64,000 bases of DNA from assembly GCF_021018895.1 (NCBI RefSeq), contig NC_079382.1:19514001-19578000 (forward strand), in the 5' to 3' direction. Source of the DNA: Seriola aureovittata. Its lineage: Eukaryota > Chordata > Actinopteri > Carangiformes > Carangidae. The stretch's first letter is position 1. Every line of letters begins with the position of its first letter. Below the pieces are notes generated by a model. That model searched no databases. It was not told the DNA's origin and was given only the letters and a program-made list of their open reading frames with translations. A program made the position numbers and the translations under genes. This document shows, one piece after another, positions 11,823-24,774 of this stretch.

Positions 11823-12468
11823 TTTATTGTCTAGATGCAGCCGATGTGTGTACATGCCAAGATAAGCAATAGGTTAAGGTGACACATTCATGTCTGGTGT
11901 GTGTCAGGAATGTACCCACATCTACAAATGAGCTGTCATCAGAATAAGGCGGACTCTACTGAAAGCCTATAGCTGAAGGTCTGAGATGGTTTAGGGTAGT
12001 AAGAGGTTAGAAATAGCCTGCACTGGGGTAAGAGTCACCATCTGCAGGATCAGACCAACTGCAAAATCCGTGTTTACCTCTATTTGTAGTTTGTCACTTA
12101 TTTTATTCATATCTGAATTCGAGGGTTATTTGTAAACGATGATTCATTCACACTGGATGCTTCGCCCTGAAGTCTTACGATAGCCTGCTTGTCGGCCAGG
12201 AAGTAAGTAGAGAAGGGTTTACAAAAAAGTATGTTGCCAGCTGCCTGATTTAAAATTAATGGAGAGGAAGAGAAAAAGTGAAGGAACAGGAATGTAGACT
12301 GGGAAAGACAGAGACAGAGTGAAAGACGAGTGTGTTAATGCCTGTGGCCCTTAGCGAAATGATTTCAGTCATTTCCCATATGTTGCTGCAGTTTCCGTCC
12401 ACACAATAAACATTAGTGGAAAGACACTTGTAATGAAATGTATCAGGGAGCAGGGAAAGGAAACCTAC

Positions 12469-12537
12469 CGCATGGAGCGGATTGCCCTGATCGATTGGCA
12501 CCTTGAAGTCAGCCTGGAGCTCATCAAAAGCCGTTAT
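12469..12537 (-). CDS. cnih3: Cornichon (CNIH2/3 type), coding exon 2
   Basis: Second coding exon, 23 residues. It opens ITAFDELQADFK and contains PIDQGNP, and follows exon 1 in phase 0. It is preceded on the minus strand by a long CT-rich tract ending in CAG and followed by GCG|GTAGGT. In the family this segment carries the conserved IIAFDEL..DFK.PIDQ stretch between the first two helices. Six positions differ from human CNIH3 (recalled from memory), including the second Ile changed to Thr and R-T changed to Q-A. The IDQG form resembles CNIH2, while the following L-H-A resembles CNIH3. The exon is intact, with both splice sites canonical, so it is read as functional although more divergent than its neighbours. 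Intron 1 (12538-26831) separates it from exon 1. Confidence 0.9.
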
Positions 12538-13766
12538 CTGAGAGAGAGGGAGGGAGAGAGAGAGAAACAAGTGATGACTTCAATGAGTAAAACAGAGGGA
12601 CAATGTAGAATTAAATTTTTTCTCACTCTGAAAACACATCGTTATTGTCTAAAGTCTCCTGTGTGTCTCACCACCAGCATGCAGAATGTGAAGATCTACA
12701 GTATGTATCAACTTGGGCGACAGACGATTATATTTTTAGAGCATCTCTACCTGATGTTAAATCACAGCACAGTTGAAAGATACAGTCGGTGATGTGCTTT
12801 ATCTTGATTACTGTTCACAAATTCAATAAAAAAGACCACTCACTGACTAACTAGTATTGTATGTGTAGCCAAAACTTGAAATGCTAGATTGTTTCTCTGA
12901 ACCATGGAGCTCCAATGTTGTCCAAAAACTAAGGAGCAACATTGTTGATATTTAGTGAAATAACCACACAGCCACTGTAGTTCCTTTTGAGTCGGATTGA
13001 ACGATATGCAAAGAAAAAAATGATATTCCAATTATTTTGCCGATGATGATTTCAGTTGGAATGGTTGTTTTTGCATTTCATTTTGACAGAAAAAGAAATG
13101 ATGCTGATGTGATGTTTGTTGGGGCTTGTACCAAACAAGCGTGTTCCTTTATGTCTGGAGAATACGATTTGTACGGCAGGGTTTCTGTAGCACCACAATG
13201 CTTCATTTACGGTCTGTTGTGACACATTTTAAGTAACCCCCTACATACACTGTCCTGCTCCTATGAATAATCAGTGGCCCAATAAATGTGTGTTGGATGA
13301 AAACAGTACCCGACGACCGCACCATTTACTCTTGATTAAATTATGTTCATTGAAAACTACAGTGCCCAGCTGTTTAGAAAATTACTGAACCTTCTTTAAC
13401 AAGATGAAGAGTTTGCAGCTACAACAGCTGCTGTGAAGCTTTACTTAAGGTTTGAGCTAAAAACCAACGTCTGCACACTAAATTTATCTCAATAGACCTT
13501 TTTAACAGCAGACATCATGGCAGCAGTGAAAGCACAAGTGTAATTAATAAAAATAAGAGTCCATTTAGATGAGGTAGTTTCAGGGTCCTGGTATTGTGCA
13601 TCCTGGTTTACTGTGACACTTTATGGACTAAATACATTAACTAAATGTGTTTCGCTCGTTCTTTTCCTGCTGTGAAAAGTCAAAATATCTGCTGTAAAAA
13701 AAGTCTGTGACCGTGTTAACATACTGATGTTTGCCATGTATTTTATCCACTGATTTTATCATCTTT

Positions 13767-13890
13767 GTTTAGCATATTACCATGCTAATATTTGATAATT
13801 AGCGTTTGTGCTCACAGTACACCTGAGTGGAATAACATTAGTTTTGTAGATATTTGGTCATAAATCAAAGTACTAGACGAATTTAAATGA
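13767..13890 (+). repeat. Dispersed teleost repeat fragment
   Basis: Contains TACCATGCTAATATTTGATA, then AGTACACCTGAGTGG and GATATTTGGTCATAAATCAA, a combination I recognise from many fish introns. Family unnamed. Confidence 0.55.
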
Positions 13891-15030
13891 GGCTTCAAGT
13901 TCAACGTCTCAATTTTACTGCAGTCAGGAAAAAAAACAGCCCTTAACGTGAACATTAGTGCTCTTTCGAAGTTTCTCTTACCAAGAGACGTCCTCTATTT
14001 CATCATTAACATAATCTGCGCCAGTTAAAATGCATATCTGCCCAGAGGCACAGCATTTACATGCAAGACAGAATTTACATGATGCTGCCGCCCACCCACT
14101 GCTCCACTGTGGAATGCAGCGAATGAACATTTCAGATTTAGTAATCAACTTCACTTGATGCTGCCGTTGTGTTAAAGGGCTGTTGAGTGTATGACCGTCT
14201 GTTTCGCCCTCGTCATGAGGTCAGAAACTGCTGTTCTTGTGTTTACCTGATGGTCTATAAGGCAATGCACTTTAAAAGAACATTTCAGAGAACATCCAGG
14301 CATGGATTTTCTCCATATGAAGCGTTGTTACCACCGCAGCTGATGCCCACCCCGTGTAGTATTTTGTTTACTGCGCTGAATAGGATGTGTAGTCCCCTGC
14401 ACAAGATTGTTTCCAGCTGCTGAGGCACCACCCTTCCCCACTTCCTGCTTCCTGTCTGATGAGCCGAGGATCCTGATTGGAGCGGCACCCTGGTCCGGCT
14501 CACAAATTCAGAGGAGGCTATTTGGGGACTGAGATGTTAAACAGGCTGGGCAAGCTTGACAGTCGGGGTGGCAGGGAATTTAAGCCCACCAACATGCCTC
14601 TCATTGTTTGTGACTGGTACATATTAAATGTTTTGACTCAACAAGTGTTCATGTACTCATATTCCTTGAAAATGAGGTGATTGCACGCACACACAGTTCC
14701 TTTGTTTTATTTCTCTTTTTGGTGTCTTTTAGGAAAAGATGTTTGTAGCTGCTTGGTTACTTGGTCCACTCTGACAAACAGAGGAAAGGATCCCACCTGA
14801 TGTCAGGAAGCAGACAGCAGACACTCCATCTGTTTGATAAGTGAGTACGGTAATAACAACATCAAGTAATGATGACCAGTGGAGAAACTATGCACCAGAT
14901 CCATTGGTGTTGTATGTGTGACAGTGGAGGCCACTGCACTACAAAGACAGATGTTATTGCTTTACTAGTTGGGCATCAGGAGGAAGATGTGTGTATGAAT
15001 GTGTCAGTCAGTGTATCTGCATATGAGCTA

Positions 15031-15047
15031 CTGTGTGTGTGTGTGTG

Positions 15048-15082
<35 letters not shown>

Positions 15083-15108
15083 TGTGTGTGTGTGTGTGTG
15101 TGTGTGTG
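15031..15108. repeat. Long compound GT array
   Basis: About 78 bases of GT with single interruptions (GC near 15053 and a doubled T near 15082). Confidence 0.97.
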
Positions 15109-15857
15109 GAGTAAGAAAAACTGGATCACTGTCTGTGTTGTGTGTCAATGTTATCCATGCATTGTGTGTTGACGTGAGCAAGAAACGGAGGAAGAAGTGA
15201 CGTGTGTGTTTGTACATGGGAGTGTGTCAGCCCAGTATGGGGAATTAACATCAGAGAGATGGCAGAGGTTCGCGCCAATCCCGGGTTATTTCCCTGGGCT
15301 CACCCCCGCACTAACAGGCAGCTCTTTACATGTTATTTCCCAATGGACCTCAACAGTGATCCCGGCTCATTGCCTCGCTGTGTTACAGTGTGTTAGCTTC
15401 CCCCGGGCTGTTCCTCATGGGCAATGGGAATTCACACTCACATTCACACAAGTCGTCATGGTGCATAAATCCATGTATACAGGGAGGCACTGTACACACT
15501 CAAGCGTAGGAACAGACTCTTCCACAGAGACACAGACATAAAAGTGCAGCAGAAATACTTCGCCTATACATCCCTATGCGCACCATATGAAATGAACGCT
15601 GGATGCTCTGAGTGAATGTCACGCATAAAGGATCATTTAATTTTAGTACAATGGGTTTTATTATAGTGATTTTTGGCTGTTATTTCTACAGCATAGTACT
15701 CAAAATAATTGAGTAATTAATGAGTTGTGGGAACATTGCCAAAGTAAAGAACAATGAGTGTTTAGATGATAGGAAGGTTAAAACGGTTTATCCAGATTAT
15801 ATACACCACGTCATACATCCATACATCCATTTTCCCGCCTTATATTCAGGTGGAGGT

Positions 15858-16210
15858 TGAAGTGGCAGCAGACTAAGCAAAGTAGCCAAAATGTCAATCT
15901 CTTTAGCCGCAACAGCCAGCTTTTCCTGCGGGACCCTGAGGCATTGCTCGGGTTTCATTGCTGGCTCCTCTCAGTTGGATGTGCCCAGTGTACCTTCACA
16001 AGACGCTGTCCGAGTGGTATCCCAATCAGATGACCAAACCTCTTCAACTGGCTCCTTTCAGCTGGAAGGAACAGCAGCTCTACTCCGAGATAACTATAAG
16101 CTGCTCAACCAATATCTTACGGTGAGGCCAGCCAACCTGCAAAGCACACTCATTAAACTTACTGGTGTCAATGATCTCGTTCTTTCAATCATTACCCAGA
16201 GCCACTGGCC
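15858..16210 (-). mobile_element. Non-LTR retrotransposon remnant, antisense
   Basis: Read on the minus strand, the conceptual translation contains ERSQLKRFGHLIG, the C-terminal signature (R-x-Q-L-x-x-F-G-H-L) of a widespread fish LINE ORF2. It is followed by an E-R-S/R-rich stretch and in-frame stops. The outer pieces (GATCTCGTTCTTTCAATCAT, ATTACCCAGAGCCA) match the same family as I recall it. Frames are broken; inactive. Confidence 0.7.
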
Positions 16211-16329
16211 GTCATTCATGCTCTGGAAAGTGCCTTGAGTAAACTTCAGCTGTGATTGGGCGCTAGATTAATAAAACTGACTTGAACCCTTTCGGAGTTT
16301 GGAAGAAAGATACCGTGATTGGATTAGGG

Positions 16330-16706
16330 AAACCGGAAGCCTCACCTGAAGCCAGGCCTGGGAGAGCAGCTCAGGAATACCCATGGGGCTCCGGCTGCTC
16401 AACCTGGCCTAGCCACTTTATTTGGAGGTAGAGCTGAGAGTGGGAACACCAAAAGTGTTGGTAAAAATCCTTCACTACACAAGGAAAACTGTGTGTGCAC
16501 AACTAAGATAAGTTGAGCCAACTGCGGTTGAAAATTTAAAGTAGACCCGACGTCTATCCCTGCAGGTGAGCTGTGCCCGACCCGGTCACCAGACACTCAC
16601 TGGGATACACAAACCCCTCAACCACGTTAAGGTGACGAGTCATGGATAGTTTGCTTTATCAGCTGCTACCACCACGACCCAACCCCGGATAAGAGGAAGA
16701 AGATGG
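16330..16706 (+). mobile_element. Non-LTR retrotransposon 3' end, sense
   Basis: Contains GAAGCCAGGCCTGGGAGAGC, CATGGGGCTCCGGCTG, CCACGTTAAGGTGACGAG and finally CTGCTACCACCACGACCCAA followed by CCCCGGATAAGAGGAAGAAG. That ending is the well-known 3' terminus of a fish LINE, which usually runs into ATGG units, as here. It faces away from the antisense fragment just upstream. Confidence 0.6.
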
Positions 16707-16725
16707 ATGGATGGATGGATGGATG
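16702..16725. repeat. GGAT array at LINE 3' end
   Basis: Six ATGG/GGAT units directly after the LINE 3' end, probably grown from its tail. Confidence 0.95.
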
Positions 16726-19432
16726 TTGATGAATATTTACAATGGACATTTTTGGGAACAATTTTATTGTTTGTGTTGATTTTTCATTTCAAATAATGTT
16801 GTCTTACCCGGAGGTTTGCTTACAACGTGTCTAGTCATCTGATTACTGGTGCTTTTTGCCCATCAAACCTATTTTTAGCAATGACACAGCATCCCCAGAT
16901 ATCAGCTAATAACTTGGCAAGTACAATGTTTTTTTTTTTTTAACACTGAAACGAACAGTGACCAAAGCTACAAAGATAAGACCCATGTTATGATAGAAAA
17001 TGGTATTATCCTTTAAGGGAAAATCCACTGTAAAGCAGCATTTCATCCCCTTGATCTCAGACCACTCAGCCAGTGATCAGAAGCAACATTTGCCTCCGAG
17101 CTGCAGACCAGAGGACCAAAACTCAAATATGTGACGTGCTCAGAGGGTGATTCCTGCAGAAGCTCCATGGCAATGACAATGGGTTTTCTGTTTTTGCAAA
17201 TCCAGTTCTATTTTGATGTTCACTTTAACAGGCTGCTTTGAAGTCAAGGTTTGCTGGCAGAAACAGCCAACATACTGGCACCCTCTGCTCCTTCCCTTGG
17301 CACGCCGAATTCTGTGCCTCAATGCAGGCTGTGGCTGCGACTGGACTGCAAGGGAAAAGAGAGAGGGAAACAGAGAGATGGATGTAGCCTAATTTGATGT
17401 GTTTTAGTCCGTGGATCTAAATTTGTGCTCATTTTCAGTCGGTTGAAACCGACCAAAAACAAAAACTTTTCTCTCCATGCAGCCTTCAAAGAATTCATAT
17501 AGAAATAACAAGATTAAAAACAACAACGGCAATCAGTGGAACCTCCTCTCTAATGTGAAACACAACAAGGTCCACTTAAATTATTCAAAGACTTGCTTCA
17601 ATTATTCATTGGGATTTTAGAATCCACTCAGTATAGGTTAATTTCCTGCACAACCACTCCTCACCAACCTCTGACGTGCAATTAACAACCCAATGAAGCC
17701 CGAGCCAAACACTAAGTCTATTATGCATGCAGCCGATTGAAAGCTGAGCAGCGCTGGACTTAATTCATGCAGTCTTTGTATTAACCACCACGAAATACAT
17801 GACGCAAAGTTTACAACACAAGCTGCCCAATGTCCCCCGTGAGGAGCATTAAATTTTCATCTTATCTCAGGCAGAGAGTAAAATGCAGATCCTTGCTAAC
17901 AAAGACTCAGAGGTCTGATGTAAGTATAGCCTGTGTCGGTCTTCATAAGGGCAGGTTTAATAATGAAATGATAACGGATCGGAGCCACAATCTAAATGGC
18001 TGGCAATGCCCAGCACGGCTTGGATGCCTTACAGACAAATCCATATGTAAGGATTCTCGCTAAAGGAAGGATCACCTGCTTCACATATTGATGCTGTTTT
18101 CTTTTTAAAGCAGAGCTGAGAAGGAAACCTCCACTCTTGCCAGATTTTTGTTTTAGACCTGTAAAACAACACTGAATGTATTTGACTTCCCGGTCTGTGC
18201 CTTTCCACATCTATTTTCCTCCTCTATGACTTTATACTGAACATCAAACTCTCCCCTCTCCTGCAGACTTCCCAGAGGTCAGTGGCTGGTCGTGTGCTGG
18301 GAGCTGGCTTGTTTTTTAATCACTACCACGCTCCTGTCAGCGTCGGCCTGTGTCTGTGCTGAACACTTTGCTAGCTGTGTCTGTGCTGAACACCTTGCCA
18401 GGGGGATACAGCTGAAGAAGGCAGGAACCCTGGTTTCCCTGAATAGACACTGTTGGCACAGTTAACCCTTTCCTCCGCTGTGACGAGATCAAAGAAAACA
18501 AAACTCTTCCTTCCCAGAAATTCCTGTATCAGCATTCTGTGTGTATGACTCAGCTGTCAGGACTTTCAGCGAGGCACCAGAGGTAAATGTTAAGCACGTA
18601 TTCAGCTACAATGAAGGTTAATGGACAGATCAGCTGAGCATATTCAACACATACATTACAGCTGTTTACATTAAACAGGCTGGTGTGACCACACCTTCTG
18701 CATGGCCGGAGAAATTATGCTGCAGTGACAATATTACTGCAGGACAAAATTGGCTTTTGTCCTAAAATCAATGGCAGGAGTTGGATTACCATGGAAACGT
18801 TGCTTCCAGTAACATTCCCCTCCGTAACCATAGAGGCCGTTAGTGAGACAATATTGTGAAGGTTCACCTTTGTTGCATATATAAAAACTGGAGGTCCCTG
18901 AAGGTGTAAGCATGACCGCCTGGTGTGTTAGACAATATTATTGAAAGCCTAGTGAATATGTTCATGAAAGAACTGGAATATTAATATTTTTATATCAACA
19001 AGAGGTTAATGTTAAAGGTTCATCACAGTGATGAATCCTCAGAGATTTATCACCCACATCAGCAGTTCTCCTCCCCCTTCATCTTTCAGTGTTTATTCAC
19101 TTAAAAAGAAATCATCAATTGTTCATGATTAACTAATGTGTAAAAAGCGATACTGATTCTATAGATTTACAACCGATGTGTTTCATAATACATCAACTAA
19201 CTACTTTTTAATCATTTACTAACTGCTTACTACTATTGAATGTTATTAAACTTATGGTTATTGATCTCAAGTATTTAGATGCCGTTATCCATGGCCTGAA
19301 AACTGTCTGGGTTTATTTTGCACAGTGGCGTCACACGTGTAGCTAACTGCTAGCAGACAAAGCTGCTGCTGCTGAAACAATGACTCTAGCATTACAAATA
19401 TACAAAATAAGTGTTTTAAGTATTAATAAGTC

Positions 19433-19470
19433 TATTATTATTATTATTATCATCATTATTATTAATTATT
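19433..19470. repeat. ATT trinucleotide tract
   Basis: ATT/CAT imperfect trinucleotide run in intron 1. Confidence 0.9.
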
Positions 19471-20274
19471 GACAGTACAAGCACAAATGCAACCAATATG
19501 AAGGAATGAATCCATTATTCGTAGCATATCAAAGCACAACTAGTAGCTAACTGCTAACATTTCAGTGTTCCCCCATAACAGACCAGAGAAGCCGCAGAGC
19601 ACAAATGTTAGTGTGATGAAGTTTCATTTCCTTCATAAAGAATGCACAATAATATTTTCTATCTTTTGCTTCTCGCTCTCATTTAGCACAGCTGCTAATT
19701 GCCGTCTTTCTGTCTGACTGAGCAATACTAAGCTATACTGTTGAACTGCCTCTGATACAGTACACTCCAGCAGTGATCTGTGAAATGTGGCAAATCACAA
19801 TGCGCTCAAATTTGCAAGTGAAAAGCTTATGATGGTTAAAGGTCTCTCAGCTGTACGAACATAACGAGGCAGTTCTGTTTGAACCTCTGCTCATCATCAG
19901 CGCTATTCCTTTCCCCCAGTACTGCCCCAGGTACTGGCTGTTATCCACTATAGTACATGTTAAAAGGCATAAGTCTCTTTACGTGGAAGAAAAATCAATG
20001 CAAATCTTGTTGATTCTAAATTCATGAATAAAAAGCTTCACCTTGTCACACTGGCCCAGAGACTTTTTCACAAATAAAACCTACCCATAACGAAATGCTT
20101 GCTATTAACATCAGACAAATTGCTATTCAATGTGTCTATAATGACATGTTGTTCCTGTAAAATTGCCATCAGTCTCTTGTAACATCGTCACTGAAAAAGC
20201 TAATGAATAAGAATCAAAAAATTAAAGCAAAGCTGTTAAAACTGCACTTTTCATCATAAGCATTTCCAATTATC

Positions 20275-20299
20275 ATTATCATTATTATTATTATTATTT
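20275..20299. repeat. ATT trinucleotide tract
   Basis: Seven to eight ATT units. Confidence 0.9.
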
Positions 20300-21212
20300 A
20301 ATTGCTATTATTTAAATGTGAGGAGCTCATGCTGCAGCGGGTGACACACACACCTGGAACGGAAAAGGAGAGGGGACAAGAATCACCCAGATAATCCCCC
20401 TGTGTGTGCACTGTGCAGCCGAACAATAGAAAGACTGGAGTACGGATGATGGATGGGGAGCCAGCAGGGGTTAATGAACACATGGATCGATGCTGAACCA
20501 ACCTCGCTATAAACTGAACGCCACCTCCATTAGCTTCCAGGGCCTGGTGCCAGAAAACCCCCGTCGACTGTCTGCTCATTGGAATTACAATCAGCATCAC
20601 CTTTGCATTTCTTTCCCTTGATGTCTTACTAGGGCACCTTGAGCACGAGCTACTTCCTTGTTTGTACATACAAAATCACGGTGGGTCTGCATGTTAAATG
20701 CTAGGTGAATTACAATCAGTTTCTGGAATTATATCTCCAACTTTATGCACATTCCTCCCATTCTCCTTTTGTATATATCTTTTAATAGATATGGTGTCGT
20801 CAAGCCATAATAAAGATTACATAGGTGATGTATTGTTTTAATCTTAAAGCTCATTTGTGTTTCATAAACCCTGTGTTATTTAAATTATAGGTCAGTAATA
20901 ATAACATTGGATTGCGTTGCCCAGATCTGAAAATACAGGTTTTAAACAAAAGCCACTAAATTGGCTACAATTACACAATCGGGAAAGGTGGAATAGACAA
21001 ATATATCTGGTAAAACTTACTTTACCTACTGTACTTGTGCACAGTTTTCTTCTGCTGTGAGAGATTATTATCAACATTAAAAATGTGCTCAGTTTCATTT
21101 TACCTCCAAAAAAGTGGTTGAGAGAATCTGGCTAGCTTGTCTGGACTTCATTGTTAGCTTGATAATTGGACTGAATTACCATGTTCGTTTATTTAATTCA
21201 CTCAGCCTGACA

Positions 21213-21232
21213 TCTTTTTTTTTTTTTTTTTT
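21213..21232. repeat. Poly-T run
   Basis: About 20 T; on the minus strand a poly-A. Confidence 0.9.
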
Positions 21233-22679
21233 GCCAATTTCTCGTTTCTACAAGTACAGAAGTGTAAGACATTCTTTCATTGCATTTACAACAACCTGTC
21301 ACTTTTTTTTCTTTTACACTGATTTAGCTAGAAAGTAGCGAGCAAGCTACACAGGAAGATAATGTCTCTGTCCTTCCTGGAAAGCTGTGATTGGCTCAAT
21401 TAAATCACTGAGACAAAATCAAACTTGTGGGTGATGTAAGTCATCCAAAGCCATTTAGTCTTTAACTTATAGCTCGTTAACTAATGTCTTAATGTTATTC
21501 CCTGAGTAACTTACAGTCGAGGGTCACTGAGAGCTACTTATTGCTCAGTCAGGATTAAAGAAATGGTTATATTTCTGAAACAATTATTTTTCATTTTGCC
21601 ATCTGACGCCTCATATTATCCTCTATACTGAATTCCATATAGTGTTAAGTAAATATTGAATGAGCAGATTAGACAGTCGTAACAAGAACATTAAATACAT
21701 AAAGCTGATTGTGCCACATCTTTATTTCATCGCTGTTATTAAGACATGAATAATCCAGATGAAGACAGTGTGAACTTTAAATGCCCCATAAAGCTTTACC
21801 TGCTGTTGTCTACTCTTCTGTTTGACATTCATTTACCTCTTAATTTCTTTTATCTATTTCTGCGTTTGTAGCTTTTATTTATTTCTTTACTTGCATTGTT
21901 GCCTTTTCCTTCTTTTTCATGTCTGATTATCACTTTGTATTCTGCTCCAGTCGTCTCTCCAGTCCAGTCTGCCCTGGTCTGAAGTCCCAGTAAGTGAAAT
22001 CCGTAGTCTCTCTGGCCTTTCCCCCCTTTTTCTTCTCCATCAACCCATCACTCCTGCAGCTCCTGTCATTCCTCTCTCCTTGGGCAGACACTGGCTCATC
22101 CTCCTTCCATCTATCTTCCTGTGACTTTCTCTGTCCCCTCCCTCTGCCTATCCCCAGAAGACCCTTGCAGTAGATGTCTGAGGCGTTGCAGATCATGGGA
22201 ACAGGCTTAGGCCTCTGGCAGGCTAAGGAAAGTAGCACAAACCATGTGTGGCTAAATATCGCTCTCATTTCAGTCTCTCTTCCACACTAAGTCAACCGTC
22301 TGGCGTTTGAAAGTCAAACCCTCCAAATTTCATCCAAGGAAAATACTCTTTCCTCCTTCTTTCCACAGTCTTTCTTGATCTCATTCCTGCACATAGCAAC
22401 CCCACCCAAAAATAAAAAAAGAACTTGTTTTGCTCTATCATCAGAATGCCACAGAGACAGCAACAGATGAGGGAGTGTTATGGTTGTTCAGTGTGAACAA
22501 TTATTCACACGACACCTCTGTTAAGCCTGCGAATGCCCTGTACTTGTCAAAATCTCAGTGTGATGCAAAGTCACGCTCTGAACGGAAGCAACGCCGAGCG
22601 AAATGCTATAGCTGAGCTGCTCCCCTCGACATCCACCCTAAAACTGTGCGTGAGATCCTGAAGTTTAAAACCAAAGCTC

Positions 22680-22805
22680 CAGTCTTGAAAAGAAGAATAT
22701 GACTCACGGCGCTGCAGGTCTAGAGAGGCCCAAATATTAAGGATGATCAATAAATCGTGATGCCAAGCAAGAGCAGTGTGTGGGATTTTCTTCTTTTCAA
22801 GACTG
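22680..22805. repeat. 18-bp perfect inverted repeat
   Basis: CAGTCTTGAAAAGAAGAA at 22680-22697 is the exact reverse complement of 22788-22805; spacer 90 bases. It may be the edge of a small decayed element next to the TTAA-type copy that ends at 23072. Confidence 0.8.
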
Positions 22806-22859
22806 AGGTGAAACTTTCCAACACGCCTGCATGTAAGACATTTGGATGTGTGAATTTCC

Positions 22860-23072
22860 AAGGTCCACCTGGACCCACCGTCCAACCTCGCAGGATTTCA
22901 TTTCTCCAAGTGTTTACCTGAAGTCTGATATATTTTTTATTCAATCACCAACCTGTTGTTACTAGAGCTCCAGAGAGAAGCCTGAGAGAGGAGATGTAAA
23001 ACTACATTGAGATGGTTTTTGGTTCTTAAAACCGCAAATAAAGCACAGATGAAGTGTAAAATATTGGACCTT
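22860..23072. mobile_element. TTAA-type element, partial copy
   Basis: Shares about 75 nearly identical bases with 24600-24690 (TTGTTACTAGAGCTCCAGAG through GATGTAAAACTACA and GAGATGGTTTTTGG). It ends TGTAAAATATTGGACCT just before TTAA at 23073-23076, the reverse complement of the terminus at 23864. Left boundary not clear. Confidence 0.65.
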
Positions 23073-23863
23073 TTAATAAAGTGAAGAAGACTCAGCGGCT
23101 CTGTTATCCTGGTGGTCCGGGGCACTGGGGATTTAGTCCATCTTGCCAAGTCGTAATTCAGCCATACTTGTTGCTGCATCCATACAAAATATGCGTTCAT
23201 ACTTCACCGCACCTTCCATCCACTAAATACCAAATCTGCCACAACATAATGGAAAGTTCCAACTGGGAGAGTAAATGATGTCAGTTTGACATTATACCCT
23301 CTGCCTCGCTGCCAGGGCAGCCTCTACATCATATCTGCACCACCGGGTTTTCCCAGCTTTCACCGACGGAGCGTCTGGCTCGCTCCCAGCTCCTGAGCAC
23401 ATTAGAGGTTGTGGTTACACGGGGAGGAGAATCACTCAAGCAGTGGGACCGTTGAAGGCGCTCGGGGGAGGTCGCAGTTCACCTTGTATGTTAATTAAAA
23501 TGGCTTTGGTGAGTACTCCCTTGGGTGACTTTGATGTTGTATTTTATGCGACGAACACATTGATTGTGCCGATCGCTGCATCTGGTTGGAAGTGAAACAC
23601 TCAAAGTGTCATTATGTGAGAATACTGTGACCTGCTTGTAGTTATTGTATTCATTATATTAGTCCTGCTGGAAAAATACGTCTTGGCGAGCTGCCAAAAT
23701 CTTCAGTTGGAAAATTGACTTAAGTCTCTCCAAACGAGAACTGATGGAATATCTGAAGTGAAAATAATTAAACTTGCCACGTAATGAAAAGGAGCAATGA
23801 TGAGTCTGAAATAACCACACTGTGAAAATCCTGACTGCTCAGATAACATGGTTTCATATTTAA

Positions 23864-24774
23864 AGGTCCTATATTTGACACTTGTTTTATATGAAGTATT
23901 GATGGATAAGAAGATATATTTGTGGTTTTAAGCATGGCCGAGAGCGGTGACTGCTTCTGCCCTGTCCAGACCTGGTATTGATATCTGGTCATGTGATCCG
24001 ATCATAAGTGGACAGCTCTAAATTCAGGTGTGAACACAGCCAAGACGCATTGAGGACGCATTTGAGATCCGGTCACTCACATTCTTTTAGCAGTATGGAC
24101 GTGAACACGTCCTGGGACACATTGAAGGACCGCCTACTCTACTGACGTCCTCTGCCCAGTCTGATTCGCCCCATCACAGTTTCATATGAACCAAAAATAT
24201 TTTACTGTATCAAACGGCTGAAACCTTATTCCCATATTGGTCCCATATATTATAAAGGTAGATTTCCATGTGTAGTGTGACTATAGATCAGGTCTAGGTT
24301 CTATATTAATACTGTGAAAGTATCAAAGCCTCAGTCCACAGAGAAATGCACACAGCCTGTGTTCAGAAACTGAGTCTTAAAACCAGCCTTTAGGTCTTCT
24401 GTAACTTTGTGATGTCACAACAACAGTTACTGCCCTCAGCCATGCCAAAAGCTCCGCCCACTTGGACCCACCAGCCAACCTTGCAGGATTTGGTTTCTCT
24501 GAATGTTTTTACCTGAAATTTGCTACATTTTTATTGGATCACTCAGAAAACAGTCAGCCAATCAGAAGAGAGACTCAGAGCCTCCTCTCTTCTGATTGGC
24601 TCACTGACCTGTTGTTACTAGAGCTCCAGAGAGAAGCCTGAGAGAGGAGATGTAAAACTACACTGAGATGGTTTTTGGATCTTAAAACCACAAATATATC
24701 TTTTTATGGATCAACACTTCACTTCAAAAAAACAAACAAAAAAAAAACACTGGAAAAGTCTAAAACATGGATTT
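23864..24774. mobile_element. TTAA-flanked non-autonomous DNA element
   Basis: TTAA at 23860-23863 and again at 24775-24778 bracket a 911-bp unit. The ends are inverted: AGGTCCTATATTTGACAC at the left against AAATCCATGTTTTAGAC read inward from the right. Inner arms share GATATATTTGTGGTTTTAAG in opposite orientation. No transposase coding. TTAA duplication fits piggyBac or Kolobok superfamilies. The inside carries a second fish repeat module (CCAGACCTGGTATTGATATC...) found again at about 38990-39115. Confidence 0.65.

Larger units (their letters stand above)
609..12468 (-). other. Cornichon intron 2
   Basis: About 11.9 kb between coding exons 2 and 3. No other exon was recognised. Contents: GT/CA microsatellites at 2153, 3422, 3462, 4111, 8556, 8724 and 9141-9332; two G-rich quadruplex motifs; an inverted pair of one dispersed repeat (4675-4941, 11577-11822); a 580-bp repeat copy (5428-6002); a non-LTR fragment (about 7999-8240); a hairpin MITE (9172-9295); and a perfect short hairpin at 10870-10894. 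In 609-2150, 6010-7560 and 9340-11570 I see nothing beyond AT-rich, low-complexity or unremarkable sequence, apart from the X-box-like motif at 6364. Confidence 0.85.

Noticed and set aside
15197..15541. 114-residue open frame on the plus strand
   Set aside because: No family features, overlaps another frame, no splice context.
21629..21644. miR-146-like CTGAATTCCATA
   Set aside because: Only a partial match, and no matching hairpin arm nearby.
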